Origin: Shimia sp051201625
GTDB lineage: Bacteria > Pseudomonadota > Alphaproteobacteria > Rhodobacterales > Rhodobacteraceae
NCBI RefSeq assembly: GCF_051201625.1
Contig: NZ_CP179203.1
Span: 3,038,001-3,102,000 of the forward strand
DNA: 64,000 nt
Direction: 5' to 3'
The first letter of the stretch is position 1, and the number at the start of each line of letters is the position of its first letter. Below, one piece after another: positions 39,835 to 47,345 of this stretch. Position numbers and translations under genes: made by a program. The notes beneath the pieces are model-generated. The model was not told the DNA's origin. It worked only from the letters and a program-made list of their open reading frames with translations, and did not search any database.

Positions 39835-39955
39835 GCCATGGTCATCATCTGACCATCGTACGCTGTCCACCAACGCGGATTTTAAACTACTTGGCGCTTC
39901 ACCAAAAGCCCCGTAGGATGTTGTTCTTTTTCTTGAACCTTTGTAGTCAGCACTC

Positions 39956-42130
39956 ATGATACAGTCCGACTTTCTGAAATCTGATTTTCCCGCACCCACC
40001 TCGCTGAGTGACGTGGACCTTTCTGGGGCCGGGCGCTTCCATAACCGAGAGCTCAGTTGGCTTGGGTTCAACTGGCGAGTTCTGGAAGAGGCTGAAAACC
40101 CCAGAGTGCCTCTGCTTGACCGTCTGCGCTTCCTGTCAATCTCTGCGACCAACCTTGATGAATTTTACACTGTGCGGGTGGCGGGCCTGCGCGAACTTGT
40201 TCGAGAGAACAACATAACACCTGCTCAAGACGGCCTGACCCCTGCCGAACAACTGGTCTTGATCAACGAGGATGCCCGCAACCTGTTGCAAGAACAGCAA
40301 CGTACGTTCATCGCTTTGCGCGAAAGGATGGAGGACGAAAATATCCTTATCCTAGATCATAAGTCGCTTTCGGAGGAGGACAAAAAATATCTCGCAGGTG
40401 TATTTCTAAACAAGGTGTTTCCAGTTCTTTCGCCTTTGGCGATCGATCCAGCGCACCCCTTTCCATTCATTCCCAACACTGGCTATTCGCTGGCCCTGCA
40501 ACTTGAGCGGATCAAGGACAAGAGATCACTGCAGGCACTTTTGCCGATACCCCACCAAATCGATCGTTTCATTTTTCTGCCTGCACCTGAAGGCACAACT
40601 CGGGCATTGCCACTAGAAGAACTACTGCTTTTACACCTAGATAGCCTGTTCCCAGGATATAAAGCCAAAGGTCATTGTGCTTTTCGGGTGTTGCGGGACA
40701 GCGACTTGGAAGTCGAAGATGAAGCAGAGGATCTCGTGCGCGAATTCGAAGTGGCTTTAAAGCGCCGTCGCCGCGGTGAAGTTGTGCGTATGAAGATATC
40801 TGCCGATGCTCCAAAGGCACTAAAATCTCTTATAATGAGTGAGCTGCACGTACGCGGTGACGAAGTGGTCGACATAGATGGTATGATTGGTCTTGCCGAT
40901 CTCAGCGAGCTAGTACTGGATGATCGCCCCGATCTTCTGTGGCCATCTTTTGTACCGCGCGTACCAGAAAGGGTTCAAGACCACGAAGGCGACATGTTTG
41001 CTGCTATCCAACAAAAAGACATGTTATTGCACCATCCTTACGAAACATTCGATATGGTGGTGCGACTTCTAGCGCAGGCGGCCCGTGACCCAAATGTTGT
41101 GGCAATAAAGCAAACACTCTACCGGACGTCAAAGAATTCGCCAATCGTCGAGGCTCTGTGTGAAGCCGCGGAGGACGGTAAATCAGTGACAGCACTTGTC
41201 GAGCTCAAAGCGCGCTTTGATGAAGCAGCAAATATTCGACAATCCCGCCGTCTAGAACGCGCTGGAGCGCATGTCGTGTACGGATTCCTCGACCTAAAAA
41301 CACATGCCAAAATTTCAACGATTGTGCGTCGAGAGGGAAATCAACTGGTGACCTACACTCACTATGGGACTGGCAACTACCACCCAATCACGGCAAAAAT
41401 TTATACTGATCTCAGTTTTTTTACCTGCGATGACAATCTCGGACGGGACGCCACCAAAGTGTTCAACTACCTTTCAGGTTACGTGGAACCGGAAAAATTG
41501 GATAATTTGGCCATCTCTCCAATTTCACTTAAACAAACTCTTATCGAGATGATTGGAAAGGAAGCCGACCACGCTCGGGCTGGCAAACCAGCAGTAATCT
41601 GGGCCAAGATGAATTCGGTAATTGAGCCAACAGTGATTGATGCGCTTTATGAGGCAAGCCAAGCAGGCGTTAAAATCAGCCTTATTGTGCGGGGTATCTG
41701 CGGGCTACGACCGGGTGTCAAAGGGCTTAGCGAAAACATTCGCGTCAAATCTATCGTTGGCCGATTTCTCGAACATTCACGCATCGTTTGTTTTGGTAAC
41801 GGCTCCGGCTTACCTTCAAAAAAAGCCAAAGTTTATATTTCCTCCGCTGATTGGATGGGCCGCAATCTCAACCGTCGGGTTGAAACGCTAATTGAAATTG
41901 GCAACGCAACCGTTAAGGCTCAGATCGTAAGTCAAGTCATGGCAGCCAACTTAGCAGATGTGGCACAAAGCTGGGTGATGAAGCCAGACGGTAGTTTTGA
42001 GCGCACACGCGTCCCAGAAGGAGAATTCGCGTTTAATTGCCACAGGTTCTTTATGGAAAACCCCTCTTTGTCTGGCCGGGGCTCTGCAGGCGCTTCCGAC
42101 GTTCCAAAACTAACCCATACCGAAGATTGA
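39956..42130 (+). CDS. ppk: Polyphosphate kinase 1
   Basis: A 724-residue PPK1 that polymerises the terminal phosphate of ATP into polyphosphate. Visible are the N-terminal FHNRELSWLGFNWRVLEEA segment, KQTLYRTSKNSPIVEAL, the catalytic histidine region THYGTGNYHP, and IVRGICGLRPGVKGLSENIRV near the C-terminal domain (in parts). Length and order are those of the family. The ATG at 39956 has only a weak ribosome-binding site. ppx follows 50 bases downstream, so synthesis and breakdown of polyphosphate are encoded together. Confidence 0.97.
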   Translation: MIQSDFLKSDFPAPTSLSDVDLSGAGRFHNRELSWLGFNWRVLEEAENPRVPLLDRLRFLSISATNLDEFYTVRVAGLRELVRENNITPAQDGLTPAEQLVLINEDARNLLQEQQRTFIALRERMEDENILILDHKSLSEEDKKYLAGVFLNKVFPVLSPLAIDPAHPFPFIPNTGYSLALQLERIKDKRSLQALLPIPHQIDRFIFLPAPEGTTRALPLEELLLLHLDSLFPGYKAKGHCAFRVLRDSDLEVEDEAEDLVREFEVALKRRRRGEVVRMKISADAPKALKSLIMSELHVRGDEVVDIDGMIGLADLSELVLDDRPDLLWPSFVPRVPERVQDHEGDMFAAIQQKDMLLHHPYETFDMVVRLLAQAARDPNVVAIKQTLYRTSKNSPIVEALCEAAEDGKSVTALVELKARFDEAANIRQSRRLERAGAHVVYGFLDLKTHAKISTIVRREGNQLVTYTHYGTGNYHPITAKIYTDLSFFTCDDNLGRDATKVFNYLSGYVEPEKLDNLAISPISLKQTLIEMIGKEADHARAGKPAVIWAKMNSVIEPTVIDALYEASQAGVKISLIVRGICGLRPGVKGLSENIRVKSIVGRFLEHSRIVCFGNGSGLPSKKAKVYISSADWMGRNLNRRVETLIEIGNATVKAQIVSQVMAANLADVAQSWVMKPDGSFERTRVPEGEFAFNCHRFFMENPSLSGRGSAGASDVPKLTHTED

Positions 42131-42180
42131 CCAAAGCGGCCGCGTGCGCCACATTGAATTTGTAAGAAGTGGGGCACGGC

Positions 42181-43728
42181 ATGGACGGCACTCCTGAACC
42201 TGCGCGCGATTGGGGGCCATTCGGTCGACCCCTTTTCAATGAACCGGATGCGCGTGCCTTGTCGCGTGTCGGCGTGGTTGACGTGGGGTCTAATTCAGTA
42301 CGCCTTGTAGTTTTTGACGGGGCAGCGCGCAGTCCAGCATATTTTTACAATGAGAAAATTATGTGTGCGCTTGGCGCTGGTCTGTCTGAAACAGGGCGAC
42401 TTAACCCCGTTGGACGCCGCCGCGCATTAGCAGCTATACGCCGCTTTCAGCGCCTTGCCGCTGGCATGGCACTCAAAGGACTAACAGCCGTGGCTACAGC
42501 AGCTGTGCGGCAAGCAGAGGACGGCCCTGACTTTTGTGAAGAAATACTGCATGAAACAAATTTGACGATTCACGTAATCGACGGCACAGAGGAGGCCCGT
42601 TTATCTGCGCAGGGGGTCTTGCTGGGTTGGCCTGGATCTTATGGGTTGGTTTGTGACATTGGGGGGTCATCAATGGAGTTGGCCGAAATCAATGACGGCG
42701 AAGTCGGTCGGCGAGTTTCTTCGTCCCTTGGCCCTTTCAAATTGCGCGATGTAAAGGGCGGCAAAAAAGGCCGGAAGGCATTTATCAACGAAACACTAGA
42801 TGAATTACACGCGCAAATGGGACGTCAGAAGAACCGCCTATTTCTAGTTGGAGGCTCCTGGCGCGCGATTGCCCGGATCGACATGGAACGACGGAAATAT
42901 CCACTGCATGTATTGCACGAATACCGTATGAGCGGTAAGGCCGTGCGCGAAACCGCCCAGTATATTTCCAAAGCTGATTTGGATCACCTGCGCCAGTGCT
43001 GCGGCATTTCTGCGAGCCGTATGGAACTCGTACCGCTGGCGATAGAAGTCCTCAAAGGTGTTGTGCGTCGCTTCAAACCCCATGACATCGCGATCTCCAG
43101 CTACGGGATTCGAGAGGGGATGCTTTACGAACAGATGCCTGAAAGATTGCGTGATTTAGATCCGCTGATTGAAGCCTGCCGGTTTGCCGAGGTAAAAGAT
43201 GCACGTATACCCGGCTTTGGGAAGGCTCTCTACCATTTCATAATGCCGTTGTTTAAGTCGGCGAACGACGACCGCAAGCGTCTTGTAAAAGCCGCCTGTT
43301 TGCTACACGATGTAAGCTGGCGTGCGCATCCAGATTACCGCGCACAAACTTGCTTTGACAACACCACAAGGGCCAACTTAGGCGGCCTTAAACATTCCGA
43401 ACGTATCTTCATCGGCCTAGCTTTGCTATATCGCTATCGCAACAAACGCGAAGGCACTGGATTTGATGCCCTCCAAACCCTGATAGGTGAAGAGGATAAG
43501 CGACAGGCCGAAATTCTTGGCAAAAGTATGCGCTTTGGTGCCATGCTTTGGATGCAGGGCACAGAGGACATGGGCAAGCTCAAATGGCGTCCTAAGAAAC
43601 GAGAATTAAACTTGCTGCTACCTAAGTCAGCGGAACCACTCTTCGGCGAAGTCGCCGCTGCGCGTCTAAAATCCCTTGCTAACGCGCTGAATGCCACGTC
43701 AACAGTAAAAATAAGACCTGACATTTAA
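42181..43728 (+). CDS. ppx: Exopolyphosphatase (Ppx/GppA family)
   Basis: A 515-residue enzyme releasing phosphate from the ends of polyphosphate. It belongs to the ASKHA ATPase fold: VVDVGSNSVRLVVFDG (first phosphate loop), the EEARLSAQG segment and VCDIGGSSMELAEI (second loop), followed by a C-terminal HD-like helical domain (about residues 325-500, LVKAACLLHDVSW). The ATG at 42181 was preferred to a GTG at 42169. It forms an operon with ppk. Some members also hydrolyse pppGpp, which cannot be judged here. Confidence 0.94.
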   Translation: MDGTPEPARDWGPFGRPLFNEPDARALSRVGVVDVGSNSVRLVVFDGAARSPAYFYNEKIMCALGAGLSETGRLNPVGRRRALAAIRRFQRLAAGMALKGLTAVATAAVRQAEDGPDFCEEILHETNLTIHVIDGTEEARLSAQGVLLGWPGSYGLVCDIGGSSMELAEINDGEVGRRVSSSLGPFKLRDVKGGKKGRKAFINETLDELHAQMGRQKNRLFLVGGSWRAIARIDMERRKYPLHVLHEYRMSGKAVRETAQYISKADLDHLRQCCGISASRMELVPLAIEVLKGVVRRFKPHDIAISSYGIREGMLYEQMPERLRDLDPLIEACRFAEVKDARIPGFGKALYHFIMPLFKSANDDRKRLVKAACLLHDVSWRAHPDYRAQTCFDNTTRANLGGLKHSERIFIGLALLYRYRNKREGTGFDALQTLIGEEDKRQAEILGKSMRFGAMLWMQGTEDMGKLKWRPKKRELNLLLPKSAEPLFGEVAAARLKSLANALNATSTVKIRPDI

Positions 43729-43732
43729 ACAC

Positions 43733-43748
43733 CTTGCCCCAGAGCAAG
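43733..43748 (+). terminator. Weak stem-loop after ppx
   Basis: CTTGC and GCAAG pair around a six-base loop, starting five bases after the ppx stop, followed by ATTTTCT. The stem is only five base pairs, so terminator function is uncertain. Confidence 0.3.
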
Positions 43749-43812
43749 ATTTTCTACCAAAAATTTTTGAAATAAGTGTCTTGCAACCGAGGCGCCGTGC
43801 ACCAACGGTGGG

Positions 43813-44163
43813 TTAGGTATCTGTCTCATCGCCCTTTGGTACGTTCAGCTCCTTCGACACCTTTCGCCGCAGAATTATATCGCCATTAGGTAACAGTTCA
43901 GGCGGATGATAAGAACTCCAGTCTTCAACATCCTGCATAAGTGTGCGAAAAGCAGGCCCCATTTCAAGAAAAAAAGATTGTAACTCCGGTCCAACATCGC
44001 CAGCAAAATCCTGCAATCCTTTGATTGCTGGCTCCACCTCCTGTTGCAAACCTTTGAAAAACAATTTCAGGCCCTCTTCCATAAGGTTTAAACCGTCACC
44101 TTCGGTTTGCGCCGAGGCGGGCGTTACCATTACCAAGATTGCCACAAATAAAAAACGTTTCAT
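43813..44163 (-). CDS. Secreted hypothetical protein (signal peptide)
   Basis: A 116-residue protein with a clear signal peptide (residues 1-18, MKRFLFVAILVMVTPASA) and therefore probably periplasmic. The mature part is rich in acidic and amphipathic helices (GLKLFFKGLQQEVEPAIKGL region) and ends with a short segment PNGDIILRRK. No enzymatic motif was recognised. Similar small AAA+-unrelated proteins are widespread in Rhodobacterales, but their function is not known to me. It is convergent with ppx and lies 31 bases downstream of the endonuclease-family gene, same strand, so it may be its operon partner. Confidence 0.75.
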   Translation of the reverse strand: MKRFLFVAILVMVTPASAQTEGDGLNLMEEGLKLFFKGLQQEVEPAIKGLQDFAGDVGPELQSFFLEMGPAFRTLMQDVEDWSSYHPPELLPNGDIILRRKVSKELNVPKGDETDT

Positions 44164-44194
44164 GGTTATATTATGGACCTTCTAACCAACAATT

Positions 44195-45220
44195 TCAAAT
44201 CTCGATATCTAAGACAACAGGGAAATGGTCAGATGCTGTCAGCAGCGCCTCACGTAACTCCGTTTTACGCCAGCACTCATAATCATCAAACGGATGCCAA
44301 ATGCGCCAGCATGGTTTTTTATCGCACATGTCGGACGAAATCATTACGTAGTCCAGCAACGCCTGCAGATATCGCCCCTCGCGTGCCAGAAAGAATCGTG
44401 ACGAAGTTGGTATGGGCGCCAATCGCCGCCGCAGTATTGCGCGCGCGTTTGGGTCAAACAAACCATTAGCGCCATCCTCGCCCATAACAATCTCGACAGA
44501 CGAACGACCAAATAGGTTTTCGTACTCATCCAACCCCGGCCCATCGTTAAGGTCTCCAAGCAGGATAAGTGAATCTCCTGCCTCCAAATGAGTGGCAATA
44601 CGAGCCCTTAGCCAAATCGCTTGAGCAAGTTGTTTGCGCCGGTTTGCAACACTCAACCGGATTACCTCGTCACGGCTACGTGCTCCGTGCGGTGCCTTGG
44701 ATTTAAGGTGTGCTCCAATCATTCGAAATTGGTTCCCCTTGGCCGTATTCACCTGCAGTTCCAGTGGAGGCTTTGAAAAACGAACAACATCCTCAGTTGC
44801 ATCTACATCAAGGTCAATATGGAACACTTCATCGAACCTCGGAACGTCATCGGTTCGCTTTTTGCCAGTTGCGACCCCAATTGGGTCATGCACTGCCTTT
44901 ATCTTGTTTGGGTCGTAAAGCAGCGCAATTTCCTGCTGTGTGTCATTTGAAAACCCCAAAACAGCTTTGCATGCCCGCAAATCGTAAGCTCTTGCAAAAG
45001 CCTCCAAGGCCATCACAGTGTCACGCTGCCCGTTTTGATCAGGCGCCTCAATCACCATCACCGCATCTGCATCAATTGCCTTAAAAACAGTACCAAGAGC
45101 TTGTGCCTGTTGCGCGCAGGTGACATTATGCCGACCGGACCAGCGATCGTTCATAATGAGCTGGTCTTGATCGTCGAATAGTGCGCCGAACCACTCCACG
45201 TTATACGTGGCAATCCGCAT
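44195..45220 (-). CDS. Endonuclease/exonuclease/phosphatase family protein
   Basis: A 341-residue protein with the DNase I-like fold. Visible are the N-terminal ATYNVEWFG, the acidic VIEAPD segment, GDLNDGPG (metal and catalytic Asp/Asn) and the C-terminal ASDHFPVVLD (catalytic Asp-His). The family hydrolyses phosphodiesters of nucleic acids, lipids or small molecules; the substrate cannot be told. There is no signal peptide. The ATG at 45220 shares one base with the stop of the DnaJ-domain gene (TGATG), showing coupling. Confidence 0.88.
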   Translation of the reverse strand: MRIATYNVEWFGALFDDQDQLIMNDRWSGRHNVTCAQQAQALGTVFKAIDADAVMVIEAPDQNGQRDTVMALEAFARAYDLRACKAVLGFSNDTQQEIALLYDPNKIKAVHDPIGVATGKKRTDDVPRFDEVFHIDLDVDATEDVVRFSKPPLELQVNTAKGNQFRMIGAHLKSKAPHGARSRDEVIRLSVANRRKQLAQAIWLRARIATHLEAGDSLILLGDLNDGPGLDEYENLFGRSSVEIVMGEDGANGLFDPNARAILRRRLAPIPTSSRFFLAREGRYLQALLDYVMISSDMCDKKPCWRIWHPFDDYECWRKTELREALLTASDHFPVVLDIEI

Positions 45221-45897
45221 CACGCAGCCTCATTGATCTGGTCCCAGGCTCGGTTGATATCAATCATTCGTTTCTCGGCAAGCCGGATCGCTTCTTCCGG
45301 AACGCCACGCGCGATCATACTGTCCGGATGAGTTTCTCGGACAAGCTTGCGCCAGGCTTGACGAATATCGGATTTCGAAGCATTTGGCATCACACCCAAC
45401 ACATCGTACGGATCAGGTTTGGCGTTTGGAACGTAACGCGCTCTGATGGCCCGAAATTCCACGTTTGACATGCCTAAAATTTCGGCGACGCGGGCAAGAA
45501 ATACATCCTCCGCTTCATGGTATTGCCCATCTGCGACAGCAACATGGAAGAGCCCCTCCATCAAGTCACAAAAACCGTGTTCCCTATCACCAAATAACTT
45601 TTTAATGCGGTAGGCATATTCCTCAAAACCAGCCACGTCCTGTCGAGCCATGTTAAAAACGCGTGCGGCTTGAGGTTCGTCTTCACGGGCGATTTGAAAA
45701 ACTTCACGGAAGGCAGCTACCTCGTCGCGCGTCACCAAACCATCAGCCTTGGCCATTTTCGCGCCCAGCGCAATCACCGCGATGGTAAAGGCCACAGACC
45801 GCTCTGGCGGCGTGCGCAGTCTTTCAAGCACGTCTGACAGGCTCTCGCCTTTGGCCAGCGCAGACAGGGCTTTGGATATGCGGTTCCAGATCGTCAT
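45220..45897 (-). CDS. TerB/DjlA-like protein with C-terminal J domain
   Basis: A 225-residue protein. The N-terminal two thirds (about 40-155) are a helical TerB-like domain (ALGAKMAKADGLVTRDEVAAF; VAVADGQYHEAEDVFL). The C-terminal 65 residues are a J domain with the HPD motif in RETHPDSMI. J domains stimulate the ATPase of DnaK-type chaperones. Unlike enterobacterial DjlA there is no N-terminal membrane segment, so it is probably cytosolic. The ATG at 45897 was preferred to a start 12 codons upstream. It is coupled to the endonuclease-family gene downstream. Confidence 0.9.
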   Translation of the reverse strand: MTIWNRISKALSALAKGESLSDVLERLRTPPERSVAFTIAVIALGAKMAKADGLVTRDEVAAFREVFQIAREDEPQAARVFNMARQDVAGFEEYAYRIKKLFGDREHGFCDLMEGLFHVAVADGQYHEAEDVFLARVAEILGMSNVEFRAIRARYVPNAKPDPYDVLGVMPNASKSDIRQAWRKLVRETHPDSMIARGVPEEAIRLAEKRMIDINRAWDQINEAA

Positions 45898-45940
45898 TGG
45901 TTGAACATTAGCCTTTGCAAATGCGGAAGTCATCGCCGCA

Positions 45941-46420
45941 TCACAGCAATTTTAGCATCAAGACAAGATCCATCCAGCGGTCAAATTTTCGCCCAACCTC
46001 CGGTAGCCGTCCAACCTGCTCAAAGCCCATTTTTTCATGGAAAACAACGCCTGCCCTGTTTTCTCCCGCTATCCCAGCGACCAGCGCATGCGCCCCATCT
46101 CGCCGCGCGCCAGCTTCTGTGGCCCGCATCAAGGCCCGACCAATCCCCTTGCCACGCGCGATTTCCCTCAGATGCAGCGTATGTTCGAAACTATGACGAT
46201 AGCCAGCGCCGCGCCGGAACTGACCCCAGGTGGCAAAACCAAGAATGTCATGCTTCGCCTCAGCCACAATCAGCGCGGCACCACGTTGATCAATCAGTTC
46301 GGATATTTCTTCGACGGGCTTTGCCACACTGTTGAACGTACTGACACCAAGGGTAATTTCCAGGTTCCAGATCGCCGCAATCTGTGCCGCGTCTTCGGCC
46401 TGGGCCGTCCTGATCAACAT
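45941..46420 (-). CDS. GNAT family N-acetyltransferase (phosphinothricin acetyltransferase-like)
   Basis: A 159-residue acetyltransferase. The acetyl-CoA loop ARGKGIGRALM (Q/R-x2-G-x-G/A) is clear, together with an N-terminal IRTAQAEDAAQIAAIWN and the C-terminal FHEKMGFEQVGRLPEVGRKF, typical of the phosphinothricin/methionine-sulfoximine acetyltransferase branch. These enzymes usually acetylate amino-acid analogues or methionine sulfone. The substrate is not shown. Its start overlaps the preceding VOC gene by seven bases, so both are in one operon. Confidence 0.9.
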   Translation of the reverse strand: MLIRTAQAEDAAQIAAIWNLEITLGVSTFNSVAKPVEEISELIDQRGAALIVAEAKHDILGFATWGQFRRGAGYRHSFEHTLHLREIARGKGIGRALMRATEAGARRDGAHALVAGIAGENRAGVVFHEKMGFEQVGRLPEVGRKFDRWMDLVLMLKLL

Positions 46421-47022
46421 GACAAAACTCGCTTGCCGTGTGGCGTCTCAAAGATCGCTCGCATCGCCCTGGATCCGATTTCAATCGCGATGCGGGAGTC
46501 CTCGAAACCGATGGCGGCAGTCAATGTCTCGGCATCCGGATGCGCTATCTCGACCCGTATCAGAGCGCAGCCCGATCTGGCCAGGAGGTCCCCCGGCGTG
46601 CACGCCACATCCCACTGGATCAGCGCTGGGAACAGGTTTTCAAACGGCAATATGCCAGATGCGGGCACCGCCATGCGCCACTTAAGATCGCCCCGCGCCA
46701 ACGCCACCGGTTGCCCGGCGTCCACGTCCAGCTCAGCCAGTTTGGTATCCAGATCATCGACACGACAAATCCAGTTGTGCAGCCGCGCAGGGCCTTGGAA
46801 CCGGTCCAGATCAAACCACCGCGCATAACCCAGAGACTCGGCGTTCGGATCGATGGCGATCGCCTCGAGATAAAGCCCGTCGGCGAGACCAAGTAACTGA
46901 TTGTGCGTCCCAAAGTGCAAATGGTTGCCTCCAGGCAGCATTTTGACCCCCAAGGACTCTTCAACATGGGAAACCGCTTCCTCAACAGTCTCCCCTGCAA
47001 CGGCCAGATGATCTAAAAGCAT
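46414..47022 (-). CDS. VOC/glyoxalase-like domain protein
   Basis: A 202-residue protein beginning LLDHLAVAGETVEEAVSHVE and containing GGNHLHFGTHNQLLGL, typical of the Glyoxalase_3 type of vicinal-oxygen-chelate proteins. Such proteins bind a metal with His/Glu side chains and act as dioxygenases, lyases or resistance proteins; this branch is uncharacterised. The ATG at 47022 has a GAGGA site six bases upstream; the upstream in-frame start at 47064 lacks one. It is coupled to the acetyltransferase gene downstream. Confidence 0.85.
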   Translation of the reverse strand: MLLDHLAVAGETVEEAVSHVEESLGVKMLPGGNHLHFGTHNQLLGLADGLYLEAIAIDPNAESLGYARWFDLDRFQGPARLHNWICRVDDLDTKLAELDVDAGQPVALARGDLKWRMAVPASGILPFENLFPALIQWDVACTPGDLLARSGCALIRVEIAHPDAETLTAAIGFEDSRIAIEIGSRAMRAIFETPHGKRVLSC

Positions 47023-47345
47023 GGATGTCCTCAGAAATGGAGTGCAACACAGGATTGCTCGCAACTATTTTAGGGGTAATTACAACCAAATACAAAGTGC
47101 CTTGTTGACACCCACGCACCGATCCCCTTTTCATTCCACCGCCACACACTCTAATTCTGGTAATTTTTCTTTTCAAACTGGTCTTTGTCGCGAATTAATG
47201 GGCGCACATCTCTTGACACTTGCCGCGGACAGTCGCTTTACTCCGTTAAAATTTATATGGCCATATATCGCACCTCTATGCCCCAAGACTTCTCTCAAAT
47301 CAGAAAGTCTGCCACTCGTACCTACAGGTCAAAGGAGGGGCGCTG
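47023..47345. promoter_or_regulatory. Divergent promoter region, VOC gene / mrp operon
   Basis: A 323-base gap between divergent genes. It contains TTGACA-like hexamers near 47104 and 47214, but no clean -10 partner at 17 bases could be assigned. The AAAGGAGG ribosome-binding site of mrpA is at 47331-47338. No small gene is convincing here. Confidence 0.4.
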